This document shows positions 1 to 11,940 of a stretch of DNA of 64,000 bases, piece by piece. The notes beneath the pieces were generated by a model. It worked only from the letters and a program-made list of their open reading frames with translations. It did no database searches and was not told the DNA's origin. The DNA is taken from NCBI GenBank assembly GCA_030278955.1, contig JAOANR010000001.1, forward strand, positions 20,253,468 through 20,317,467, in the 5' to 3' direction. Both the position numbers and the translations under genes were made by a program. Every line of letters starts with the position of its first letter. Positions within the stretch are counted from its first letter, which is position 1. Origin of the DNA: Hygrophila difformis (taxonomy: Eukaryota; Streptophyta; Magnoliopsida; Lamiales; Acanthaceae).

Positions 1-1478
1 GTCCATATATAGTTCCGAAGGTAAGATAAGAGTATTTGCCACGTGTCGAGTCTTGCGGCTCAACGCATCTGCGACCACATTAGCTTTCCCTTCATGGTAG
101 GCGATGTCCAAATCATAATCCTTGATCAACTCTAACCATCTGCGTTGCCTCATGTTTAACTCCTTCTGAGTAAATATGTACTTAAGGCTATTGTGGTCGG
201 TGAATATCCGACAAGTTCGTCCGTACAAGTAGTGTCGCCAAATCTTTAATGCGAACACTACCGCTGCTAATTCTAGGTCGTGAGTCGGATAATTCTCCTC
301 ATGAGGCTTCAATTGTCGTGATGCATATGCAATGACTTGTTGTTGTTGCATTAAAACACACCCTAGCCCTTCTTTTGAAGCGTCACTATACACTTCAAAA
401 TCTCCATTCTCTGTTGGCAATGTTAAAATTGGTGCTGTTGTGAGGCGTTTCTTTAACTCTTGAAATGATGATTCACACTTTTCTGTCCATCCATATTTCA
501 AGCCTTTCTTCAAAAGTTGAGTCAGAGGTCGTGCAACTTTGGAAAAGTCCTTGACGAACCTCCTGTAATATCCAGCCAGTCCAAGAAAACTTCTCACTTC
601 TGTTTGATTAGTAGGCGTAGGCCACTCGGTGATTGCTGATATTTTTGCTGGGTCAACAGAAACTCCATCAGCTGATACAACGTGGCCTAAAAATGCTACT
701 TTTTCTAGCCAAAAGTCACACTTGGGCAACTTGGCATAGAGTTGGTGTTTCCTTAATGTCTCTAGCACCTGATGCAAGTGTTGCTCATGCTCTTCATTGC
801 TCTTTGAATAGATCAAGATGTCGTCGATGAAAATGACTACACATTGATCTAACAATTCTCGAAACACATCATTCATGAGATTCATGAATACTGCTGGGGC
901 ATTTGTTAGCCCAAAGGACATCACTGTAAATTCGTAATGTCCATAACGTGTCCTGAAAGCAGTTTTCGGAATATCCTTTTCAGCGATTCGCAGTTGATGA
1001 TAACCGGATCGCAAATCTATTTTGGAGAATACCGTTGCACCTTTAAGTTGATCGAAAAGGTCATCAATCCTAGGTAACGGGTATTTGTTTTTAACCGTTA
1101 CCTGATTTAAACCTCTATAATCGATACAAAGACGTAACCCTCCATCTTTCTTCTTGACGAATAAGACTGGTGCTCCCCACGGCAACGTGCTAGGTCGTAT
1201 ATACCCCTTTTGTAATAATTCCTCAAGCTGCTCCTTGAGTTCATTCATTTCTAGGGTTGCCATGCGATAAGGAGCTTTTGATACAGGTTCTGTTCCGGGA
1301 AGTAGATCGATTGTAAACTCGACTTCACGTTCTGGAGGCATTCCAGGAATTTCTTATGGGAATACATCTGGACACTCCCTCACTACTGGAATGTCATCAA
1401 TTTTATTCTCCTTTAACTTGAGGTTATGGATATAGCATGCATAAAGCATATATCCTTTCTGCATAAGACTATAAATTT
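1..1478 (-). pseudogene. Ty3/gypsy pol fragment (reverse transcriptase to RNase H), Tekay/Del-like
   Basis: Reading the minus strand leftwards gives a typical Ty3/gypsy reverse transcriptase followed by RNase H. It copies element RNA into cDNA. Visible landmarks are the substrate-entry block [10 protein letters not shown], the catalytic FIDD (820-831), the FLGHVVS block, and RNase H with YSDAS and TDHNSLKY near 180-410. The frame stays open to the left edge, so the rest of RNase H and integrase lie outside the window. It is not joined cleanly to the gag-protease frame: the reading frame changes near 1475-1490, and an in-frame TAA sits at 1354-1356. Both breaks suggest a decayed copy. Assignment to Tekay/Del rests on the 3-kb LTR and initiator-Met primer site upstream. 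The chromodomain that would confirm it is off-window. Confidence 0.85.
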
Positions 1479-3254
1479 TAAGGCATTTACTACCTTAGTC
1501 TTACGTTTGGGGAGTTGGACATAGTAGTTGACCTTTTTGCCTCTCGTCTTAGAGAGTGTAATTTTGTGTTTCTGACACTCCATTACATCTTTATATTGGG
1601 TAAGCCAATCCATTCCCAATATAATATCAAAAAATTTAAGGTCAAATTCTACTAAGTTTGCATAGAACTCAAGGTTCTTAATGACTATAGGAATCCCATC
1701 GTATCGTTTGGTGCACGATACAATTTTTCCCGAAGGCAACTGAATTCCTAAGTTAATCATTTTAGGTTTTGGCATCTCTAATTCAGGCAAGATTCTAGAA
1801 GAGATAAACGAACAACTTGCTCCAGAATCGAATAAAACCTTAACAGGCACACTTAAAGCCGTAAATGTACCTGTTATCACATCCCCTTGAGTTGAAAGAT
1901 CTGCCTGATTAATAACATTGAGCCGCCCTATAGGTGCTCCATGGTTCCCTTGTTGGTTTCTATTTTGCTGAGGCCTCTGTCCTTGATTATTTCCGTTTCG
2001 CACATCCTGATTATTTGGCTGAGTGGGGATATTGATAAGGTCATCTCTTTTTGTAATATTTTCAATGCGGGTCTTACACTCCTTCCTCATATGACCTTCT
2101 CGGCCACATCTATAACATGTACCCGGCTTGGGGCATCCTCTAGCCAAGTGGGGCTTGTTGCATTTTGGGCATTGTGGTATGTACCCTTCATGGTTTCTAG
2201 TACCATTGTAGCCCCCTCCTTTGTTTCCCTGGACGGGTCGATTCTGCCCACCTCGAATATTGCCTTTATTGTTGCTGAGGTGGTTGTTGTTGCTGCTACT
2301 TCCTCGGTTGTCCCGAATCCTCTTGTCCTGTCCTTGGAACCCGCGGCTAGACTCCCCGGCTTTTCTCTTCATCTGTTGTACACGAGAAACTACGACAGCT
2401 CGATCGTAGATCGCTTGGAGGGTAGGATACTGAACTCCAGCCACCACTTCTCTAATGGAGAGGTTTATTCCCATTTCGAACTTCTGTGCCTTCTCTGCAT
2501 CGGTGGAGACTAGCTTAGGAGCAAATCTGACTAACTCCTTGAATCTGACATAGTATTCTTGTACAGATTGTGCTCCTTGTCGTAACGACAGAAACTCTTC
2601 ATACATTGCTGCTTTGGTACTCATCGGGTAAAACCTTTCTCTTAGAGCTTCTGTAAAGTTTTCCCATGTATACTCCTCATCATCATCTAGCTCTCTCTTC
2701 TGTAACTGCCACCAGTCATCTGCATCACCTCCTAAAAAGTACGAGGCTACAGTAATCTTCTGCTCATCTGGGCAACGAGTCGCCTCGAGTAGCTTGTTAA
2801 AACTTTTTATCCAATCCTCCAATTTAGTAGGGTCCTCCTGCCCATCATAACGAGGTGGTCTGTATTGGTTCACCACTGCTAGGTGATTGAGCTGGGCTTG
2901 AGGTGGCGGCACAGCTGCTGTGGCTTGATTAATTTGACCCTGACCCAAGGCAATGAGCATTTGCTCAATGATCCTTAGGCGATCATTGTCAAGCGAGTTT
3001 GGTGTGTTTTGATTCTGAGGGGTTTTGTTGTTGGGTGCTCCCTGATTAGGAGGTACCATGTTGTGTCCAACGCCCTGATTGTTGATGATGTCAGGGTGAT
3101 ATATGTTGTGTGCAGGTGTTACAGCTTGTTGATTGGATACACCCTGTGCTGCTGGCACTTCGTGGTTAGTCATGTTCGGATTTTGGTGTGGCTCCATGTT
3201 GTTGAGGGCATTAACACTTCGGAGGGTTTTTCTAGTCCTTGCACGGGGTGCCAT
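1413..3254 (-). CDS. gag-pro: gag-protease polyprotein of a Ty3/gypsy element
   Basis: This 613-codon frame encodes the capsid part, nucleocapsid and aspartic protease of the minus-strand element. A low-complexity Asn/Gln N-terminus is followed by a retrotransposon gag domain (around residues 125-260, with WEDWIKSF-like and YPMSTKAAMYEEFLSLRQG blocks). A basic Asn-rich linker and a CCHC zinc knuckle (CYRCGREGHMRKEC, plus-strand 2080-2130) follow. The protease has the active site DSGASCSF near residue 477 (about 1810-1835). The C-terminus leaves the pol frame near 1475-1490, and the last ~25 residues look like out-of-frame readthrough. The start codon at 3254 is the first ATG in an uninterrupted frame and lies about 1.1 kb inside the primer site. 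Confidence 0.88.
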   Translation of the reverse strand: MAPRARTRKTLRSVNALNNMEPHQNPNMTNHEVPAAQGVSNQQAVTPAHNIYHPDIINNQGVGHNMVPPNQGAPNNKTPQNQNTPNSLDNDRLRIIEQMLIALGQGQINQATAAVPPPQAQLNHLAVVNQYRPPRYDGQEDPTKLEDWIKSFNKLLEATRCPDEQKITVASYFLGGDADDWWQLQKRELDDDEEYTWENFTEALRERFYPMSTKAAMYEEFLSLRQGAQSVQEYYVRFKELVRFAPKLVSTDAEKAQKFEMGINLSIREVVAGVQYPTLQAIYDRAVVVSRVQQMKRKAGESSRGFQGQDKRIRDNRGSSSNNNHLSNNKGNIRGGQNRPVQGNKGGGYNGTRNHEGYIPQCPKCNKPHLARGCPKPGTCYRCGREGHMRKECKTRIENITKRDDLINIPTQPNNQDVRNGNNQGQRPQQNRNQQGNHGAPIGRLNVINQADLSTQGDVITGTFTALSVPVKVLFDSGASCSFISSRILPELEMPKPKMINLGIQLPSGKIVSCTKRYDGIPIVIKNLEFYANLVEFDLKFFDIILGMDWLTQYKDVMECQKHKITLSKTRGKKVNYYVQLPKRKTKVVNALKFIVLCRKDICFMHAISITSS

Positions 3255-4394
3255 TCTGCTAAGGATGGTTAAGCAAGAGTGAGTTCAAGTCTAAGGGATG
3301 ATTATGCCCTAAGGCCATCTCCAACCCACATCTCTATTTTACAGTTACATTATCTCTATTTTACAGTTAGATTTACAGTTTTCCACTATCCCTCTCCAAC
3401 CCACAACTCTAAATTTCCCTCTGCAATAGAATATTCCATTTTGATTCCCTTTACTATTCATAAAATATTTCATTTATCAATTATATTAATTCAAAAAAAA
3501 TTTTATTTTACAAAAAAAAATAAAACAAAATAAAAATCAAATAAAAAAGTAAATAAAACATAAAAAAAGGAAAAAAATAAAAAAAAATAAAAAGAATGCC
3601 GGCATGAACAGTGCACCGCAATAAATTGCGGTGCACTGTTGGGGAACGCCATTTTTGGCGTTCCCGTCCGCCATTTATGCGGGCGCATTGGAGCGCCCGC
3701 AATCTCCAATTTAGTGTGCAACGCCATTTTTGGCGTTGCATTGGAGATGGTCTAAAACTCGTTAGGTCATAGTATAAGGATGAGTTAACGCAGAAATGTC
3801 TAAGTTAGGAGTATGACTTTATTTAGAGATTAACCAGAAGGAATGAAATAACAAGCTTTCTTTCATAAATCTAGAAAATATTACAAGATAGAGAATTTAA
3901 AACGAGCACCTATGATAAGGTCAACTGACTTAGTATATCATAACAATATATATATATATTTTATTTTATTTTTTTCTTTTAAATTTTATAGAAAATGATG
4001 CATGCTCATGAATGCATATGTCCCCACCCCAAAAATAATTTCTAAGTTTCAAAATTTAACATAGCCCATATGGGCCTTTGAAAAATATTTTGCATATTTC
4101 TTTCTCAAAATGGACTTTTTTTTTAAAAAAAAATCCATAAACCGGAGTTAAACTGTCACATCCCTTAGTCAAGCTCGCCTTGTTGACTTAACCAAGAAAT
4201 GCTAAGATTAGAGGGTACCGCCTTCTAAGTAATTTGCCAACTAGTTAAAATATAGAGCTACAAAGTTGATTCCCAGGAAAGACTGGTAGAGCCACCGGCT
4301 GACGGGCAATCTTTAAAAACCAGACTCCTTAGACAGAATCACCTCATGCGGTTCTATATTTAACAGTTTACAAATACTTAGAGTTTAAAAATAC
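3255..4394 (-). other. untranslated leader of the minus-strand Ty3 element
   Basis: This is the stretch between the primer binding site and the gag start. No coding frame of note is seen. 440 bp of it is a MITE (3313-3752). Without the MITE the leader is about 700 bp and AT-rich. The part at 4139-4380 carries retroelement-like sequence such as the CTCGCC and GACTTAACC blocks also seen in the LTR end. Confidence 0.6.
3313..3752. mobile_element. Harbinger/Tourist-type MITE
   Basis: The terminal inverted repeats are GGCCATCTCCAA at the left and the complement of GACCATCTCCAA at the right. A 3-bp target duplication TAA flanks them (3310-3312 and 3753-3755), the size and sequence used by PIF/Harbinger transposases. 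It is 440 bp long and has no coding capacity. It interrupts the leader of the minus-strand Ty3 element, so it inserted after that element. Its right half contains four perfect hairpins in a row (3607-3740), described among the findings. Confidence 0.82.
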
Positions 4395-4406
4395 GCTCTG
4401 ATACCA
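4395..4406 (-). promoter_or_regulatory. primer binding site, initiator-Met tRNA type
   Basis: The minus strand reads TGGTATCAGAGC, complementary to the 3' end of plant initiator methionine tRNA. It lies 3 nt inside the LTR end at 4410. This fixes the element's orientation and its LTR boundary. Confidence 0.92.
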
Positions 4407-4409
4407 CTC

Positions 4410-7400
4410 TGTAACACCCCGAAATTCATCCTCATAAGGTTTCAGAATGTTACCGCCACACTTGTCAATCAGGCTCGCCCTTTTGCTAACTTAATTGACA
4501 AGTGCTACGGCTAAATATAAAATTTTGTAGTATGAACTTTAAAAATAATTGCCAATTTTATAAAATATAGACATAAGAAAATTTAAAGTACTTAATACCA
4601 GAGTCATTGTTCTTTCTCACGCGGAAGCATAAACTAAAGGCAATATATAGGACATTAATATTTAAAAGTACGTGGTTCCTTAAAGCAACAATCTTTTGAT
4701 GAAAGGTAATCCCATCCCCAAATGCTCATGTCATGAGATGCAGATCATATATCAGCTACAATATCTGTAAAAAGATAACGCAACAACTTTTTATCAGTAC
4801 AATGGAACTGAGTAAGTCAACCCGCTCCACTTTAAGAAGTGGGTTTTAAAATAATGGTTGATACTCAAAAAAATAATAATAATAATAATTTTCAGTTTTT
4901 CTTTTAAAATGATCACACACATTACCTTTAACAAAATAAATAACTTTCATTCTTACCATTGTAGCAACTATGCACAAGAGGACACCATTTTCCATATATC
5001 ATATCATATCATATAGATCATAAGTCATGATCAGCATGCAGCGGACTCATATACAGACACACTCCGGAGCCTCGGGTAACCCATCACAGATACACCCGAG
5101 AGTATAGACTCATACATGCAACAACGCCGTTTTGGCACAATTTATCAACAATGCCGTCTTGGCATATTTAGAGGGGGAGGCCCCGCAAGACACATCTCTA
5201 GTGCATTAGCCCTCTATCAAGTATGGCATCTTACTCAAGTTAATAGTGCACAATGGATTTAAAAGAGTTTTATACAATTTTCCACATAATATCCTCTTTA
5301 AAAGAGTTTTCAACAATTTCACGGGAGTAACCTCATAACAAGGGCATTGAATAATGCCAAATATCATTTCAACATATAGCTCCCATATCAATATCTCATA
5401 GATATGAAAATATCATTTCATGGATCTCAAAATCCAACAATTTCTCATTTGGACCAAAAATCAAGTCCAATGTCGCAGTTTACGCCAAGTCAGTTTAAAA
5501 ATTCATATGAAAGGCGATTGCTTTGAAATTTAAACTGTAGATACTCGACACATAATTGAACAAGTTTCATGTTTTACACTTTTCAAAATAAGGTATGGAA
5601 ACATTTCAAAAAATTGAGTTCTTTTCAGAACATGTATTCTGCCAGAAATTCAATAGTGATTCTATAATTTTCAACAGGTTTTAAAAATAGTAATTCGCGA
5701 CTGAAAATTCTAAAATTTCACCACAAGGTAGATAACACATAGATAAATATTTTTCATGAAGAAACCATTTAGCTTTGAGACACTTAAGACCTTCAAAAAT
5801 GTGGATTTCAGAAAACACTATCATTTCTTAGATTTCAACAAAAAGAGATTTCGACCTTTCGATAAAGCGGATCTCATAACTTTTTCATACGATTTCTAAA
5901 AATTATAAAAGTTTCCAGAAATATACTCAACTCAATAAGGAACAAGTTTTATGAAGGAACCTTTGAGCGATATTGTACCAAAATAGTTTAAAAAGATGGA
6001 TCTTTACGTAAACGAAAAACTGACAGATTTTGGTATAATGTGGGAATTCTAATTTTGTATTCTTAAAACATGGATTGGGATCTCCAAAACTTAAAGTAGA
6101 GAGTGTTAACTTACTGAATAGATGTATAAGAGCAAGGAGATTCAAAGATAATGGCCGTTATAACACAAGATTCGCACCACAAATTACGGGTTTCGCTGAA
6201 ATTCGACAAATAGAGGGAAATCAATTTATAGTATAAAAATAAAAGATTTAGATCTCTAAGATACAAGTTTCAAGGATGATATCTTACTAACCAAGTGTTG
6301 AGAAGAGTTAGAACTCTTAGAATGATGAAGGTTGCCAAGCCTACAAGACTCCACAATCCTTAAGATATGCTCACTATGTGGGAGAACTTTGAAGAATAAA
6401 ATGGGTAGTGAATTTGGCTAATGAGATGGATGAGATTGGTGTGTTTGAAGGCTAGAAACTCCCTCTATTTATAGGCTAAGATTTGAACAATTGAACATGA
6501 CACATTGTGAGAGTGATTACAACCTCACCAATCATCCAATTAAGTGTGTCTTGAGCAATAATGGTTAGAGTATTTGTATCCACTCATTTGGTCCTTATAG
6601 CCTAACAAAGAGGCTATTAATTTGGGAGGCTATTAATTTTGTCCATCATGTTGTCTATTAACATAATGGTTTGCCTATTATGGAGGCTATTAATCTTGGT
6701 GGGTTCAAGAGATAATTGATCACCTTTCTTTGCTAGCCATTCATCCAAGACACTTGTTAATCATGTGGATTTTTCATCTATTTGTTTAGGAAGAAAATTT
6801 CTTGCAATTGCTTTTAACCTTATATTTGTGTAAGTAGTGTATCATGAAAATGATTGAAGTATGAGCTTGTCTACAAAAATCATTATTCTTGCCATTATTT
6901 AGTGGCATGCATTTATACTCAATGAGTTGGATATGATAATATAATATTTATTTATTTATTTCAAGTATTGTATTTATTTTAATGTGCTTTCAAAAAGATA
7001 ATAATAATATACTTGCATGGTTTTATTTTATTCATAACAATACTCAAACCACAAAGTCTTCATGTCATCATCAAATAAAAATTATAATCTATGAATATAT
7101 TTTCTTATTATAAAAGTTAATTCTCATAGATTCATATAAAAAAAACTCATACTTTTATTTTTATAAAAATTTATTCCATAATGAATATCAAAGTACTTAA
7201 AATATTCACATACTATCCTCATAATAATTTTCAAGACCAATGTGTATATATATAAAAACTTATATATATAATTTAAACAATAGATTTACAAAAATTTCCA
7301 TAAACTATATAATTCTATTACCCTTGGTATTGAAGTTCATATTTCTTTTGGAAAAGACAAATTTACATATATAATTTTATAAGTGTTGTTTTGTAGAAAA

Positions 7401-7496
7401 AATCAATATACTAATTCTTTAAGCAAGTGTTTAAATATTTAATAAAAGTCTACTTAATGAATTAAAATTATTTCGGGTAATTTCTATGGTATTACA
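4410..7496 (-). mobile_element. 5' LTR of the minus-strand Tekay/Del-like element
   Basis: The 3087-bp LTR reads on the minus strand from TGTAATACC to GGGGTGTTACA. It is an inverted copy of the solo LTR at 11941-15025, which confirms both ends. A TATA box (TATAAATAG, minus strand, 6465-6473) marks the transcription start zone about 1 kb from the LTR start. It contains a short ATT microsatellite (around 4872-4892). The 3' LTR and one flank lie outside the window, so no target duplication can be checked. Short frames inside (for example 5927-6145) are not supported as genes. Confidence 0.9.
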
Positions 7497-7621
7497 GGAA
7501 CAAAGTCATTCCCATGGTAAAAGTGTTGTGGTCACGACATGGGGTTGAGGATGCTACCTGGGAGATGGAGGAGAGTATGATCGCACGCTATCCAGAATTA
7601 GACTTGACTCCAATCCAATAA
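7497..7621 (+). pseudogene. integrase C-terminal tail of element C
   Basis: A 41-codon open end reads VLWSRHGVEDATWE and stops with TAA at 7619-7621. This is the ending of chromovirus-type Ty3 integrases. The left side is cut exactly at the LTR of the minus-strand element, so that element inserted into element C here. The rest of C lies beyond the left edge. Confidence 0.82.
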
Positions 7622-7684
7622 TGGTACGCTTTCGAATTTTGACTTCTTTTTATTTGAGGACGAATGATCCTAAGGGAGAAGGAT

Positions 7685-9997
7685 TGTAACACCCTGGGTA
7701 ATTATTTGAATTAATTTAAAATAAGTTATTATTTTTATTGGTGTTAACTAGGGATTTTATGGATTATGGATGACATTTTAGTATATTTGCTTTAATCGGT
7801 CAAATAGGAGTTGGAAGAGGAACGAAACATCTCATTCACCTCACTCTCACTCGACGCAGCCCCTGAAGAAGAAGACCGATTTTTCTTGAGCAAGTGGGTA
7901 ATTCTTCCAATATTCCTTAAGCAAGTTAGATTAAAAATTATAGGTAAGTTCTTGTGTGGATTTCAAGTTGGGTTTTGATTTTTCTGTTGAATGGTGTGAA
8001 GTCCGACGACTTTGGATAAAAATTGGGGGTTTTTGTGTTCTTCTTGTTCATGACTTAAATCCATGCCCTTGAGAAGCTATAGGTGTATTGTATGTTCTTT
8101 GGAAACTAATTTTGGTTAAAATTTTGGGATTTTGTTAAAATGGGGGAAGTGAAGCGGACGGTGGTGTTGGGAAAAAAATTGGGATGTTGTTATTTTGTGG
8201 GACCTTGGTAGTACTTGAAGTATTTTTGTCTTTTTCTTGCTTGCATGAGTTGGATTGTGGAGTTTGTAAAAAAAATAAAATTGGTTTTGTTGTGTATTGG
8301 CCGAGAGTTTGAAAAATAAATTGGAGAATTGATATTTTTATATTTCAATTTCTTAATGCTTGGATATTCTTGTTGGCATGTGTGGAATTTTGCAAATTCT
8401 TGTTTGATAGAAAAGAAGGGGGCTTACGGGAATGCTTCCAAATTTTTGGGGAAAATGTGGTTTGGAGTTTTAAGTTAATTGTTTTGCTTCTTTGGGAGTT
8501 GTGAGCATGCTAGTGATATGGAGATAGATTTAGTGAATTGAGACTTGTTGTTCCTTATTGGAGTGAAGAGGAAATGTTGGGTTTAAATTTAAATATTGGT
8601 TATTAAATTTACATGTTCTTGGAATAGTTGATCTTGGGTATTAGATTAATTGGTGTTTGAGGTTTGTGATTTAAGAATGGTTGAGCTTGTTGAAATGTAT
8701 TGGCATGAGAATTTTTGGAATGTGGATAGTGTTTCATATTATAGGGATGAGATTTGATTGTGGAATGTTCATTTTGAGGATGAAACCTTAAATGAATATG
8801 TGTATAATTAACCTTGTGGGTAATTATTATGTAGGTGGTGCTTGGGAGCGGGGGGGAATCGTGTTTTGAAAACATTGAAGAACCAGAAGCATTGGATTAA
8901 GGCAAGGATAGTTGTATAAATGTTATGCCTTAGTTTAGGAGGACTAGTAACGAAAACACTAGGAGTTAAGATTTAGAATAATGGCCTTAGAATCTCCATG
9001 TGCGATTAATATGAGATCTTGATGCTAATTGAGCCATTATGATTGAGTTCGGCACATTCGGAACAGAATTTTGGATTTATATTATCTAAATAAATTGGAG
9101 TTGAATTGGAATTGAGTTCCTTTTCTGAAATTGAATTGGGATGAAATCCCTTTTCTGGAATTGATTTAGGACTAGTTCCCTTATCGAATGGTTTTGAGAT
9201 TTATTCTCAGGATTTGGGATTTATTCCCTAACTTTGGGACGAGTTCCCTGGATTTTGGGATTTATTCCCTGGATTGGATTTGGGCCGTAACCCTTATCTA
9301 TTTGATTTGAGACGAGCTCTCTTATCTGGAACCATGGACTAGAATGCGCATTAGGAGCCTTATTTTTCATTTAGGATAGATAGGCACTTAGGACATAACA
9401 TTCATCTCATCATGCATCATTGCATCTTGTGGTTGAAATACCGGTATGGGACGGTGTGATGTTTACTCGCTTTCTCTTATATCATTATTGTTAATCTATT
9501 AATTCGATCATTGTATATCTATTAATTTGATTATTGTATTGATCTTATATCCTCAGGTGGTATTGCTAATGTAAAAATTATTTACCTTGTGTTTTACACC
9601 TATCTCTTGCTCAGTACGTTGTACAGACACTCTGCTATTTCTTTTTTTTTTCTTTTTTTTTTATATATATAGATGCTCCAGAGCAGGACGTGGGGCATGA
9701 AGGGGAGTGGGGACATGAGTGAACCTAGTGTTGAACTATGAACTTATGTTATGGTGGATTTATATATTGGAGTTTTTTGAATGTGGAAAACTACTTATGT
9801 TAAATTCTCGACTTTAAGATATTGACTTATGTAGACTATGAATGAAACTATGTTGCACTCTTTTATTCGGTAAACAGGTAAATTATTATTCTTCTACGTA
9901 TCACAAGTATAAATCTGGTGGCCGCCGGTTTAGAAAGTGTGATATGGCAGTGACGTGATGGAAAATTTTTTTATGGTAAATTTTTCGGGACGTTACA
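7685..9997 (+). mobile_element. 3' LTR of element C
   Basis: The LTR starts TGTAACACCCTGGG just after a purine-rich tract (CCTAAGGGAGAAGGAT) that follows the pol stop. It ends GGGACGTTACA, for about 2.3 kb. The terminal TGTAACACC...GTTACA is shared with the other two Ty3 LTR families here. No second copy is in the window, so the right boundary rests on the CA terminus alone. A run of GGGATTTATTCCC-like short repeats occupies 9130-9300. Confidence 0.75.
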
Positions 9998-10440
9998 ATT
10001 GGAGTGGGACGGACTAAAAAGGAAAGTGAGACAAAATTAGTGGGACGGATGATATATATTAATAAAAAGTTTTCGATAAATTATCTATATGTTATCGATA
10101 AATTAGTGGGACGAAATTAGTATATATACTTACATCGTATATTAATATGTATTACAAACCCACTTTTCACGTAGTCCATTACATAATTTAAATCATTAAC
10201 AATTAATGTCGGTACAAGTAAAATTCTAAAAGTTCCATATTTAAAAACTATATGACCAGATGAATCTAACAAGATCCTACATAGATATATTTTAACTTGT
10301 ATGATTATGATAAAACTTTAAGTGAAAGTATCTGTGTGAATAATAGCACATTACTACATGTAATAACATTGTGATACGGATGTAGTATTATATGAGTATT
10401 GTTTATTACTATTTTGTATATATATATATATTATATAGTA
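9998..10440. other. AT-rich interval with a MITE end fragment
   Basis: No gene is seen. Positions 9999-10050 hold GTGGGACGGAC and GTGGGACGGAT, the kind of sequence found at Stowaway MITE ends, but no matching opposite terminus. The remainder is AT-rich. Confidence 0.4.
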
Positions 10441-10700
10441 CTCCTTCTGTTTTTTTTAAGTGACACGGAGATGGTTTTGTAATTGCTAATTGAATAACTT
10501 TGATTCGGGTTTTTAATATAATTACATAAAATAAAATATAGTAAGGTGAGATCTGTTGCATTCGTCTAGTCGCATAGATTTAAAATATAAAATTTTCATA
10601 ATTTTTACTTAATGCAATTTGAGTCATTGAGATTTGAGGATAAAAATATATGTTGAATTGCATAAAATGTATGTCTGTGACACTTAAAAAAGAACGAATG
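10441..10700. mobile_element. Stowaway-like MITE
   Basis: The left terminus CTCCTTCTGTTTTTTTTAAG and the right terminus (complement CATTCGTTCTTTTTTAAG, then TGTCAC) form imperfect inverted repeats of about 25 bp. TA dinucleotides flank them (10439-10440 and 10701-10702). Size and TA target fit Tc1/mariner-derived Stowaway elements. There is no coding capacity. Confidence 0.75.
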
Positions 10701-10702
10701 TA

Positions 10703-11373
10703 ATATATATAAGTATATAAAAGTAGTATAGTCATCTTTCTCTCCACTTTCCCTTCCCCTATTTTCAACAATCATATTTAATCCCTAAAATTATATTTAG
10801 AGCCTGTTTGTTTTGTTATTTTTTTAACTTTTGCTTCACCAAAAGTTATTTTGAATTTCTTTAGTTGTTTGTTTTGGCTTTTCAATGATTGATTTTTGCT
10901 AATGTTTATTAAACTTTGACTCATGTTTATACAATAACTTCTAGTTGGATTCATCTCATCTTATAGTTTTCAAATATCAAATTTTTAGAATTTTTATTTG
11001 TACATAGTTTGAGTTATTTATGGTTCATGCGTACAGAAAATGAATGAAGAGGAAATAGATGAGTTACTGAGGATTTTTGTGAGAGATAATTAACATGTTA
11101 CTATTATTGTTTTTAGATATAAATATATATAGATAAAGGGCAACAGAATAAGGAGGGGATGAAGGGTAGAGGAGTTCATAGCTTAACTATAAAATCTAAA
11201 GTTGGGATACTTTATACTTTCTACTTATAAGATTTGAAAGAAGTTAACCAACAAGTTTAAATAGATAGATCATTGCTGATGGCGGAGGACAGTGATATGA
11301 AAACTGGGATACAATCACAAAAACCATATTGAATTCAATGTGCTGTAATAATAATATCTAAAATTGTGAATTA
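10703..11373. other. intergenic, nothing recognised
   Basis: AT-rich sequence with no supported frame. It begins GAGCCTGTTTGTTTTG, which resembles some MITE ends, but no inverted partner was found. Confidence 0.4.
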
Positions 11374-11796
11374 ATTATAGATTTATTTTTTTGTTTAAAG
11401 GTAATTATGAGTATTATGTATATATTTATATTTATATTTAGTAAAGTGTATTACTAGTACTTTTAGACTTGTTAATTGCTACTAGTATTATTTAAGACTA
11501 TCAATTCAAATATACGTATACATACGTAGCATACATATTCTTTTTTTTATAAAAACGAAACGTTTAGTTTTGTTTTATTAGGGAAAAAAAAAAGATGATG
11601 GATATCAAGAGTGTATGTGACGTAGGCTTTAAAAAAAAAAATATTAATAATACATACTATATGGAATCCCACATCGGCTAGTCTACAATATTTTCCTTAT
11701 CAAAGTTCCTATATATATATGGGTGGCCGGATGGATTTAGATCCATTCACAAAACTTACTAGCTTACCTTTGGTAAGCTTTGGTGAGTTAAAGTTA

Positions 11797-11797
11797 A

Positions 11798-11854
<57 letters not shown>
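11797..11854. repeat. (ATT)n microsatellite in LTR B
   Basis: About 19 ATT units lie downstream of the LTR TATA region. The sister LTR has a shorter tract at 19193-19234, so the tract changed length after insertion. Confidence 0.95.
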
Positions 11855-11940
11855 GGGATGATGCATTTGCGTCGCCCCAGCCTCGGTCTTTCTTATAAAG
11901 GAGGACCTTAGTTTAAATTTTAGTAGCAGAGTAGTACCAG

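Noticed and set aside
1941..2513. 190-codon plus-strand frame
   Set aside because: Shadow of the gag-protease gene on the other strand.
5927..6145. 72-codon frame repeated at 13287-13505
   Set aside because: Inside the Tekay-family LTR copies. Repetition reflects LTR identity, and there is no domain.
10801..11240. A hAT or Harbinger MITE starting GAGCCTGTTTG
   Set aside because: No inverted terminus or target duplication was found.
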